A stretch of 39,401 nt of DNA from Clostridia bacterium DTU084. Its GTDB lineage: Bacteria; Bacillota; DTU084. The notes under the pieces were generated by a model. It made no database searches. It was not told the DNA's origin and saw only the letters and a program-made list of their open reading frames with translations. This document shows, in pieces, positions 33,527 through 39,401 of the stretch (within the stretch, counting starts at the first letter, position 1; each line of letters starts with the position of its first letter). The stretch covers positions 595 to 39,995 of the forward strand of contig LFTB01000023.1 of NCBI GenBank assembly GCA_001512905.1. The letters run 5' to 3'. The position numbers and the translations under genes are program-made.

Positions 33527-34435
33527 GTGAGGAACAGAATACTGATCTGCAGCTTAATAGCCGTACTGGTCGGGCTAATGATGGGAGCAGCAGTTGCAGA
33601 AGAGAAGGTAAATGGTGATGACGGCGATATTGTAGTGGTGGTAAATGGCGAGCCCATCACGGCTTTTAAGTTCTATGCAGAGATGGAAAAGCAGGTTGGC
33701 GCACAAATCCTGCAGAACATGATCATTGAATCTTTGATTATGCAGGAAGTGGAAAGGCTGAAACTTTCAATTACAGACGCAGACATTGCCCAGCAGTTGG
33801 AAATGCTGCGGATGCAGTTTCCCAATGAGCAGTCTTTCCAGTATGCCTTGATGGGAATGAGCCAGGAAAACCTCTACGCGCAGCTGAAGATCCAGGCAGC
33901 CCTGTGGAAGCTGGGCACCAGAAACGTAAAGGTGACAGAGGAAGAGATGAAGCAGTACTATGAGGAAAACAAAGACGATTATAAAGAGCCTGAGACGGTT
34001 CGTGCCCGTCATATCCTGGTGAAAACTGAAGAAGAGGCCAAAAAGATCATTGAGGCTCTGGATGCAGGCGAGGATTTCGCAGAGCTGGCGAAAGCCCACG
34101 GCCTGGACGGCACAAAAGATCGGGGCGGGGATCTGGGATATTTCTCTTACGAGGAAATGGTGCCCGAGTTCTCTGCAGCAGCTTTCGCTCTGGAGGTTGG
34201 CCAGTATACAAAGGAACCAGTGCAGACACAGTTCGGATACCATGTGATCAAGCTGGAAGAGCGCAATGAGGAGAAGCAGTACACCCTGGAAGAAGTTAAG
34301 GACAGTGTTCAGCTGGCCATTCTCTCTGAGAAGGCGGCAAGCAGTCAAGAGATCATTCAGGATTTGCTGAAGAAGGCCAAGTTCGACTGGAGATGGGAGC
34401 GGTACAGCAATATCTTCTCCGGTCTGGTTCCATAA
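33527..34435 (+). CDS. Secreted PpiC-type peptidyl-prolyl isomerase (SurA/PrsA-like foldase)
   Basis: This is an exported foldase of 302 residues. The signal peptide (ILICSLIAVLVGLMMGAAVA) ends in Ala-X-Ala-type residues and has no lipobox cysteine, unlike Bacillus PrsA. A SurA-N-like helical domain follows (VVVVNGEPITAFKFY to about 140). The parvulin domain is at about 145-245 (VRARHILVKTEEEAKKI, GGDLGYFSYEEMVPEF, TQFGYHVIKL), with a C-terminal helix. The start is GTG at 33527 with AGGGATAG upstream. Two TATAAT-like sequences (33479-33484, 33487-33492) lie upstream without good -35 boxes. It probably helps fold secreted or envelope proteins. Confidence 0.9.
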   Translation: MRNRILICSLIAVLVGLMMGAAVAEEKVNGDDGDIVVVVNGEPITAFKFYAEMEKQVGAQILQNMIIESLIMQEVERLKLSITDADIAQQLEMLRMQFPNEQSFQYALMGMSQENLYAQLKIQAALWKLGTRNVKVTEEEMKQYYEENKDDYKEPETVRARHILVKTEEEAKKIIEALDAGEDFAELAKAHGLDGTKDRGGDLGYFSYEEMVPEFSAAAFALEVGQYTKEPVQTQFGYHVIKLEERNEEKQYTLEEVKDSVQLAILSEKAASSQEIIQDLLKKAKFDWRWERYSNIFSGLVP

Positions 34436-34456
34436 ACAATACTACAAAAAGGAGGA

Positions 34457-34485
34457 AGAGGAGGGCCTAGCCCTCCTCTTTTGTT
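34457..34485 (+). terminator. Terminator after the PpiC gene
   Basis: AGAGGAGGG (34457-34465) and CCCTCCTCT (34471-34479) form a perfect 9-bp stem with a CCTAG loop, followed by TTTTGTT. It ends directly at the ATG of the next gene. Confidence 0.9.
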
Positions 34486-34890
34486 ATGCTGCAGAAAGGC
34501 ACTGTATTGAAAACAAAAGGGAGAAAAGCACAAGTTGAAGTCTGCAGCCGGGACGCCTGCAAAAACTGCAGCGGCTGTCTTGGCGGGCAGAGGGAGCACA
34601 CCCTTTGGGCAGCAAATCCCCTGGGGGCCCAAGAGGGAGAGGAGGTCTGGGTGGAGCTCTCATCTGGGCTCCTGTTAGGCGGCGCTGCCCTTCTCTACCT
34701 GTTGCCCCTTGTGCTCCTCCTTCTGGGCTATGCAGCAGGCGCCAGCCTTTTTCAAACCCAAGCTGCGGCGCTGGGCTGTGCAGCTTTGGGCTTTGTCATT
34801 GCCATCTTCATCGGCAGCTTTTGCAATCGGCTGCTGGAGAGGCGGGGCCGCCTGGAACCTGTCATCAAAAAAGTGGAAAGGAAAAGGTGA
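34486..34890 (+). CDS. RseC/MucC-like membrane protein
   Basis: This 134-residue protein belongs to the SoxR-reducing/RseC family, which in proteobacteria affects sigma-E and SoxR signalling and is often found near Rnf complexes in anaerobes. The N-terminal beta domain has CSRDACKNCSGC, a cysteine cluster typical of the family. Two transmembrane helices follow (about 60-82 and 84-105), with a basic C-terminus. The ATG at 34486 directly follows a terminator and lacks a clear ribosome site. A TTG at 34507 after AAAGG is an alternative, but it would remove family-typical residues (QKGTV). No Rnf genes are in the window. Confidence 0.82.
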   Translation: MLQKGTVLKTKGRKAQVEVCSRDACKNCSGCLGGQREHTLWAANPLGAQEGEEVWVELSSGLLLGGAALLYLLPLVLLLLGYAAGASLFQTQAAALGCAALGFVIAIFIGSFCNRLLERRGRLEPVIKKVERKR

Positions 34891-34942
34891 GCCTGCTTTC
34901 GGCTATTGAGGCGTGCTAATGTAAACCTAAGGGGTGGTATTG

Positions 34943-36331
34943 TTGAGCCTGCTCCTGTTTTTTGATGATAAGCATCTCCTGCTCCGAGAGAACCTGAAGC
35001 GCATTTGCGCTCAACCTCAATTGGAAGCAGTTTATATTGATCCTGTGGCAAGCACTTCTGCCGGCTTTCCCTCAGTTGTCCGGGATCCCAAGACAGGGCT
35101 GTATCACATGTTCTATCAGGGGTGGCTGCGGGGGGATAAAATAGTGACCCTTGCTGCCGCCAGTAAAGACGGGTTGCATTTTCAGCCCCGCAGCACAGCA
35201 AGGCAGGCTGGCATCACGGCTCCTGTCTGCGATCATCAGCTTCTCGCTGAAATGGATGGAGAGCTGGCCCTGGTTTTCGAAGATCACCATGCTCCTGAAG
35301 ACAAAAGGCTGAAAGCGCTGGTTGCTGTGTACAACAGGCCCCAGATGCAGGTAAAAAACATTCTCTTCACCTCAGGGGACGGAATCCACTGGATCCTAGA
35401 GGAAGGGGTTCGCTGGAACACAAGAGGCGCAGAGCCTGGCGCCGGCTGTTTTTACTGCGAGGCCACAGAAAGCTACATTCTCACCCAACGGCCTGATTGG
35501 GGCGTACGCAGGATCTGCATTGCCGAAACCCGCGACTGGCAGCATTTTTCTGATCCGGAACTCGTCCTGCAGGCAGACGCTCTGGATGAACCCTTGACTG
35601 AAACCTACGGGATGCCTGCTTTCGCCTACGATGGCTGGTACATTGGCTTTCTCTGGCTATACCAGCCTCCTCAAGAGCGGGGTCCTGTGAAATACTGGAA
35701 GGGGAAAGTCCATTCCCAGCTCACCTACAGCGTCAATGGCCGTCATTTTCAGCGCGCCCTGCGTCAGCCATTCATCGGCAACGGCGATCCGGCAAGTCCG
35801 ACCTGGGGAATGGTTTTCCCTTCCGCCCTCTACACAGACGCAGAGGGGAATCTCGTGGTGGCTGCTTCTGCCTGCCGTTACGAACACGGCCATTTTGCAG
35901 ACCAAGGCGGCGGCTCCATTGTCTTTTATCGTTTGCGAAAGGACGGTTTTGTGGCTTTAGAGTCCACCGGCGGCCCTGGCCTCCTCTGTACTCGGGGTCT
36001 TCTGACAGCCGGAGGGGAGCTGGAAATAAACATTGAGGCTCCCTATTCTGAAGCCACATGCTGTATTTACACCCATGGCGGCATCGAGCCAATGCCGGGC
36101 TATAGCCACGAAGATTGCATTCCCTTCACCGGTGATTCCACAAAGTGGGTGCCCAGCTGGAAAGAAGGCCGCACTTTTTCCCAATTGGCAGGACAGGTTG
36201 TTTATATAGAGGTGAAGCTGAACTCCGGCATGCTGTATTCGATCCGAGGCCAGCTAACTCCCATGATGGTGAGAGATGTGGATCGCTATGTCAAGTTCGG
36301 GACGATTCCCGATGTGAGAGGTTTTTTTTAG
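34943..36331 (+). CDS. Five-bladed propeller protein, GH43/GH32-like; function uncertain
   Basis: This 462-residue protein shows the repeating motifs of GH43/GH32-type five-bladed propellers: SAGFPSVVRDPKTGLYHMFYQGW, AASKDGLHF, FTSGDGIHW and IAETRDWQHFSDP. A C-terminal beta-sandwich-like part follows after about 340. I see no signal peptide, so it may be cytoplasmic, and its catalytic acids cannot be assigned by eye. It could be a glycosidase, a phosphorylase-like enzyme or a non-catalytic relative. The start is probably TTG at 34943 (TAAGGGGTGG upstream); TTG 34940 and GTG 34934 are in frame. A leader of about 50 bases follows the RseC-like gene. Confidence 0.7.
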   Translation: MSLLLFFDDKHLLLRENLKRICAQPQLEAVYIDPVASTSAGFPSVVRDPKTGLYHMFYQGWLRGDKIVTLAAASKDGLHFQPRSTARQAGITAPVCDHQLLAEMDGELALVFEDHHAPEDKRLKALVAVYNRPQMQVKNILFTSGDGIHWILEEGVRWNTRGAEPGAGCFYCEATESYILTQRPDWGVRRICIAETRDWQHFSDPELVLQADALDEPLTETYGMPAFAYDGWYIGFLWLYQPPQERGPVKYWKGKVHSQLTYSVNGRHFQRALRQPFIGNGDPASPTWGMVFPSALYTDAEGNLVVAASACRYEHGHFADQGGGSIVFYRLRKDGFVALESTGGPGLLCTRGLLTAGGELEINIEAPYSEATCCIYTHGGIEPMPGYSHEDCIPFTGDSTKWVPSWKEGRTFSQLAGQVVYIEVKLNSGMLYSIRGQLTPMMVRDVDRYVKFGTIPDVRGFF

Positions 36332-36345
36332 CAGATAGAGCTTTA

Positions 36346-36380
36346 AAAAGCAAAAGGGGGGAGAGTCCCCTTTCTGCTTT
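36346..36380 (+). terminator. Terminator after the propeller gene
   Basis: AAAGCAAAAGGGG pairs with CCCCTTTCTGCTTT with small mismatches, around a loop near 36361-36366. The following T-tract is broken (GAATTCTTT). A moderately good terminator. Confidence 0.55.
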
Positions 36381-36442
36381 GAATTCTTTGAGCGGTCTGC
36401 ACAGAGCCTGCGCCGCTTGAGAAAATCAAGTTTTTATGCAGA

Positions 36443-36473
36443 GAGGCTGCCCATTTCAGGCAGCCTCCTTTTA
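36443..36473 (+). terminator. Terminator between the propeller and Rpn genes (possibly bidirectional)
   Basis: GAGGCTGCC (36443-36451) and GGCAGCCTC (36459-36467) form a perfect 9-bp stem with a 7-base loop, followed by CTTTTA on the plus strand. On the minus strand the same stem follows the end of the Rpn gene, with a weaker T-tract. Confidence 0.8.
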
Positions 36474-37400
36474 TCCGCTGAGAGAAATTCCGCTCCTCTG
36501 CGAAAGGGTCTGTTTGAACCCATCCAAACTCTCAGCTCTCAGGCTAGAGCGAAAGAGTTCCTCGAGAGTTTGTTCGTCCTGTATCTTTTTTATCTGCATT
36601 CTTATGTCCTTATCCGTACTGCCGAACCTTTCTTGCAGAATTTCTACTATGGTATCCTGTTTGTTTTCTCGAATGCCTTCAATTCTGCCTTCAATTTTTC
36701 CTTCTTTTCGAGCCTTATTCAGTAAATACTCGGTCACAGAATTTTTTTCACTGAGTATTTAGTCGAGTATTTGAAGCATTTGGATATCCTCCTTTGGGAG
36801 CTCTGAGATGTCCAAATACCTGCCGGCTAATGCCGCAGCTATGGCAAGCTGCGCATCCCGTTTTTCCGGATCAGCCTCTAGTTTTTTGATCAATGCCTTC
36901 GTTTCCCTGTACACATCCAAGCTTTTCTCCTCTGTCAGCAGTATGAGGACGGGCGCAAGGCCCGGCAGTTCGCCCTTTCTTATTCTGGGCAGGTGTTCCC
37001 ACAAGCGGACTACCGAATACGTGAAAGTGTGGCTGAGGTTGAACTGGGTTTTCTGGTATGCGTTGGGCGGAGGGAGCTGCCTCTTTCTTTCCAGGTATAT
37101 GATCACTGAATAAGTCGGCAGCCTCAGCGAGGCTTCGATCAGGGCGTTGTATTGGAACATCCGCTGAGGGAGATCCTTTCTGTGTTCCAGCTGAAATTCC
37201 AGGTGAAGGACAAATCTTTTCGTCCCCTGCTCAACTATATATATGTTGTCAGCTCGAAGCTGGGGAATATTCAACTCCTTGTCTTCGTGGTGAATTCTCA
37301 GAGGTTCTGAGGAGTTCAAAACAAGTTTCAGGAAATCTTCAGAGTAATTCCGGGCAAGATACTTAAAATTCAAATCCAAAGATGCTTTCTCTGCGGACAT
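36471..37400 (-). pseudogene. Rpn-family PD-(D/E)XK nuclease gene, interrupted by an in-frame TAA
   Basis: Rpn proteins are recombination-promoting nucleases, often spread in multiple copies and formerly called putative transposases. The N-terminal nuclease core is intact: YLARNYSEDFLKLVL, the acidic DNIY, and the catalytic-type LEFQLEH (E-x-Q) followed by FQYNALIE. After 213 residues (QMLQILD) a TAA at 36761-36759 stops the frame. The same frame resumes at once as ILSEKNSVTEYLLNKARKEGK and runs 88 more residues after a GTG, ending ...ISLSG. Joined length is about 309 residues, normal for Rpn. The octamer AAATACTC is repeated 12 bases apart across the stop, so a 12-base duplication probably created it. 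ATG 37400 has GGAGGTGG upstream. Confidence 0.8.
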
Positions 37401-37830
37401 GAGAAACCACCTCCATCATTTGTAGCATAAATCCGGTAGGTGGCCTCATATGATTTATATTCTACGCCGACAAGCCAAATCCTTCTGCTGTCTGAAAGTT
37501 TACATAAAACCTGTCTCTTCAGACAATAACGGCCCAGCTCACCTGTCAGGAGCTGGGCTGTTTGTTGAAATATTCTTTAGCTCGTGAATCAGGGCAGCTG
37601 CTACAACAAGCATGTACTTTCAGGCGTTGATCTGCAGTCCCAATTAGAGCAGCGCTGCTTTGCTTCAGCGCAAAAATAAACTGCCGACTGCTCAAAAAAA
37701 ATTCCAACAGAAACTTCTTTTTTTGAATTAGCCTGCATAATTTGAACGTGGGTGGAAAAAATAGGATCAGATTCCACAATTTTAACTGAAGTGGGCAGTC
37801 TTCAGTTAAGAAAAAAAAGGGGGAAATTAA
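37401..37830. other. Intergenic region without a convincing gene
   Basis: About 430 bases with no supported coding sequence. It holds a hairpin with a perfect 9-bp stem, GCCCAGCTC (37532-37540) and GAGCTGGGC (37550-37558), followed by TGTTTGTT. A second hairpin, GCGCTG/CAGCGC, lies near 37650-37670. A perfect 10-bp inverted repeat lies at 37782-37809 (listed separately). The region is AT-rich towards 37831, and I found no strong sigma-A promoter. A short minus-strand open frame (37546-37779) looks random. Confidence 0.5.
37782..37809 (+). repeat. Perfect 10-bp inverted repeat before the secreted-subunit gene
   Basis: TTAACTGAAG (37782-37791), the 8-base spacer TGGGCAGT, then CTTCAGTTAA (37800-37809). 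It lies about 10 bases before the ribosome site AAAAAAGGGGG of the next gene. No T-tract follows, so it is either an operator or a 5' mRNA stem protecting the transcript. Confidence 0.85.
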
Positions 37831-38316
37831 ATGAAAAAGATTGTGTTTTTAGCAATGCTGCTTTGTCTCAGTTTGGCAGCCAGCGTCTTTGCAGAGCCTG
37901 CCCAGCCAAAGAACGTGGCTGTGGACGTGCTGGTAGTTGACACCCAGGAATTGATTGCCAACGATCCCACAATAACCATTCCCACACCAACAGCGGCCAA
38001 CTACAATGCAGGGTACACAGATGTCGTCACAGGACAGCTTGTCGTCAGAAGCAATGTCCGCTGGGTGCTCAGTGTGAAAACAGAATCATGGGGCAGCCCT
38101 TCGGGTGTCAACAAAGCTTTAACTGATTGGCAGTGGAAGCGGCAGATGCAGGATCAGTTTACAGAGTGCAGCACAGCTGATGTCAAGGTGGTGGACGGCC
38201 TTCCCACATCCGGTACAAATGTCAATATCAATTACCGGATGAAACTGGATTGGGAAAACGATGCGCCAGGCAGCTACTACTTAGTCCAATATTACACTCT
38301 GACCAAAGACAGCTAA
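37831..38316 (+). CDS. Small secreted protein, possible surface-fibre subunit
   Basis: I do not recognise a named family. It is 161 residues with a clear signal peptide (MKKIVFLAMLLCLSLAASVFA, cut before EPAQ). The mature part is predicted to be all beta: VAVDVLVVDTQELI, NYNAGYTDVVTGQLVVRSN, WVLSVKTESWG and YYLVQYYTLT. The pattern N-x-GY...L-V...W-x-L-x-V recurs in the protein starting at 39198. The ATG at 37831 has an excellent ribosome site. It is followed by a terminator and then a PapD-like chaperone candidate. That suggests a pilin- or spore-coat-U-like subunit, which is inference. Confidence 0.75.
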   Translation: MKKIVFLAMLLCLSLAASVFAEPAQPKNVAVDVLVVDTQELIANDPTITIPTPTAANYNAGYTDVVTGQLVVRSNVRWVLSVKTESWGSPSGVNKALTDWQWKRQMQDQFTECSTADVKVVDGLPTSGTNVNINYRMKLDWENDAPGSYYLVQYYTLTKDS

Positions 38317-38330
38317 TTTTTCTGAGTTAA

Positions 38331-38379
38331 AAAAGGGGCCACTGCCGGGAAGCTTATGCTTCTTGCCCCTTTTCTTTTT
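38331..38379 (+). terminator. Terminator between the subunit and chaperone-like genes
   Basis: AAAAGGGGC (38331-38339) pairs with GCCCCTTTT (38365-38373), with an inner GAAGC/GCTTC hairpin (38349-38362). It is followed by CTTTTTA. Partial readthrough here would give much more subunit than chaperone-like protein. Confidence 0.8.
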
Positions 38380-38397
38380 AGGGGAAGGAGGGAAACA

Positions 38398-39201
38398 TTG
38401 AAAACCTGTATCTATGCTCTGTGCATTCTCTTTTGTTTCACCAGTTTGACAAGTGCCTTTGTCCAGTGCTCCATCGAGGACCGGGTGGTTAAACTCAGAC
38501 CTGGTGAGAGGGGCCAGCTTGAGATCGAGCTCTATAACCCAGAGGCAGAACAAAGAACCGTCCGCGCCTACCTCGGGGATTGGGAACTGGGAACTGGAGG
38601 CGAACCAGTGTTTCATCCAGCCGGCACCTTGCCTAATTCTGCAGCAGGACAGCTGAAACTTGCAGATCCCCTTGTGGTCTTAGGGCCAGGGGAGAGGGGC
38701 AAGCTGCGCCTGGAGGTGGAAGTGCCAAAGGAGCAGCGCGGCAGCAGAGCTGCCATGCTGTTTGTGGAAGCTGGCCAACTTCCTCCCCCAACCTCAGCTC
38801 TTGAGAACCAAATGCAAATCAGCGTCCAGACCCTCCTGCGCTACGGGATTAAAATTTACGTTGTGGCCCAGGGAACGGAGGAACCAGCCTCTAAGATCAA
38901 CGATCTAAGGCTCCAGCCTCCATCAGAGGGGAAAATCCCAGTAAACATTGTCCTTCAGAACAGCGGCAATATCCATCTCCGCTATCAGTGCAGGCTTGAG
39001 GTGCGCTCTTTAGAGGGAGAAGTACTGGAAGAAAAAGAGCTTGCTCCCTTTTCGATTCTGCCAGGTGCTGTCCGCACGGTGCAAAGCGAGATCAAACTGC
39101 CTCCTTTCGGCAAATACCTGCTTTTGGCTGTGCTGGATTACGGCAGCGAGAAGCTGCTCGCAGCTGAGGCACCCTTTGAGATAAGGGAGGGAGGTAAGTG
39201 A
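38398..39201 (+). CDS. Secreted PapD-like/Ig-fold protein, possible fibre-assembly chaperone
   Basis: This is a 267-residue exported protein. The signal peptide is MKTCIYALCILFCFTSLTSA. Two beta-sandwich-like halves follow. The first has RVVKLRPGERGQLEIELYNP, VRAYLGDWEL and VLGPGERGKLRLEVEVP; the second has RYGIKIYVVA, NIVLQNSGNIHLRYQ and ILPGAVRTVQSEI. This Ig-like pattern resembles periplasmic pilus chaperones and the related exported beta-sandwich proteins that accompany surface fibres, but the classic PapD Arg/Lys pair cannot be placed by eye. The start is TTG at 38398 (GAAGGAGGG upstream); the frame is open back to 38356 within the terminator. Its stop overlaps the next GTG. Confidence 0.75.
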   Translation: MKTCIYALCILFCFTSLTSAFVQCSIEDRVVKLRPGERGQLEIELYNPEAEQRTVRAYLGDWELGTGGEPVFHPAGTLPNSAAGQLKLADPLVVLGPGERGKLRLEVEVPKEQRGSRAAMLFVEAGQLPPPTSALENQMQISVQTLLRYGIKIYVVAQGTEEPASKINDLRLQPPSEGKIPVNIVLQNSGNIHLRYQCRLEVRSLEGEVLEEKELAPFSILPGAVRTVQSEIKLPPFGKYLLLAVLDYGSEKLLAAEAPFEIREGGK

Positions 39202-39401
39202 AAAGCAAACTCCCATTGCTGCTTTGCATCTTGGGACTTTTGGCCGGCAGCGCAAGCGCTCTGTCCCTCGAGGTGGAGAGCACGGCAAATTTCGTCCAGA
39301 GCACAGCAGCAGACTTAAACCGCGGCTACGTGGAACTTCCCGCAGCCACAAGGCTCACCATTGAAGGGGACGAGCCATGGCAGCTGTACGTCCGTGCAGA
39401 G
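39198..39401 (+). CDS. Start of a second secreted subunit-like protein (partial)
   Basis: The first 68 codons lie in the window and the gene runs off the right edge. The signal peptide is MKSKLPLLLCILGLLAGSASA. The mature start, LSLEVESTANFVQSTAADLN, leads to RGYVELPAATRLTIEG and PWQLYVRAE. This is a similar beta pattern to the protein at 37831 (N-x-GY..., W-x-L-x-V). The GTG at 39198 overlaps the previous stop (TGA 39199-39201), with GGGAGGGAGG upstream, so it is coupled to the chaperone-like gene. Confidence 0.75.
   Translation, partial: MKSKLPLLLCILGLLAGSASALSLEVESTANFVQSTAADLNRGYVELPAATRLTIEGDEPWQLYVRAE

Noticed and set aside
36417-36762. Plus-strand open frames opposite the Rpn gene
   Set aside because: Antisense to a recognisable Rpn C-terminus and no ribosome site.
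37546-37779. Minus-strand open frame of 77 codons
   Set aside because: No ribosome site, odd composition and it starts inside a hairpin; probably chance.

Overview
This window looks like chromosome from an anaerobic, endospore-lineage Bacillota (Clostridia/Limnochordia-like) bacterium. The evidence is the CIRCE-controlled hrcA-grpE-dnaK-dnaJ-prmA operon, the cinA-recA-recX-rny-ymdB block, sigma-A promoters with strong Shine-Dalgarno sites, many GTG/TTG starts, a likely sigma-H promoter, and a trimeric [FeFe]-hydrogenase typical of fermentative anaerobes. Several genes hint at an outer membrane: a metalloprotease/propeller protein with a beta-barrel-like C-terminus, a secreted non-lipoprotein PPIase, and a pilus-chaperone-like cluster at the right edge. 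That diderm reading is an inference.

Layout. 1-1576: a MATE exporter behind a promoter and a terminator-like leader hairpin, with an apparent 1-base frameshift near its start. 1625-11406: housekeeping block lepA, hemW, CIRCE, hrcA, grpE, dnaK, dnaJ, prmA and a DUF4015 glycosidase-like secreted protein. 11515-12156 (minus): PrsW-like membrane protease. 12282-14754: a small gene under a sigma-H-like promoter, then a single-pass membrane protein translationally coupled to a compact FtsH-like protease lacking the usual extracytoplasmic domain.

14783-16205 is a gene graveyard of about 1.4 kb: a GyrI-like remnant (minus), a uvrA-paralogue remnant (plus), its terminator, and directly after the T-tract a roughly 390-bp remnant of a class C group II intron that has lost its reverse transcriptase. 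16206-18674 is a large secreted metalloprotease-propeller-barrel protein.

18690-28981: cinA, recA, recX, rny (probably a non-canonical start), an unknown gene, ymdB, valS, folC and a SPOR-domain protein, closely spaced. 29071-33426: a Rex-like operator followed by hydC-hydB-hydA, an NADH-linked, probably electron-bifurcating hydrogenase. 33527-36331: secreted PpiC-type isomerase, RseC-like protein and a GH43/GH32-like propeller protein. 36471-37400 (minus): an Rpn-family nuclease gene broken by an in-frame TAA. 37782-39401: a perfect inverted repeat, a small secreted subunit-like protein, a terminator, a PapD-like/Ig-fold secreted protein and the start of a second subunit-like protein. The last group is the best candidate for an undescribed surface-assembly system and continues beyond the window.
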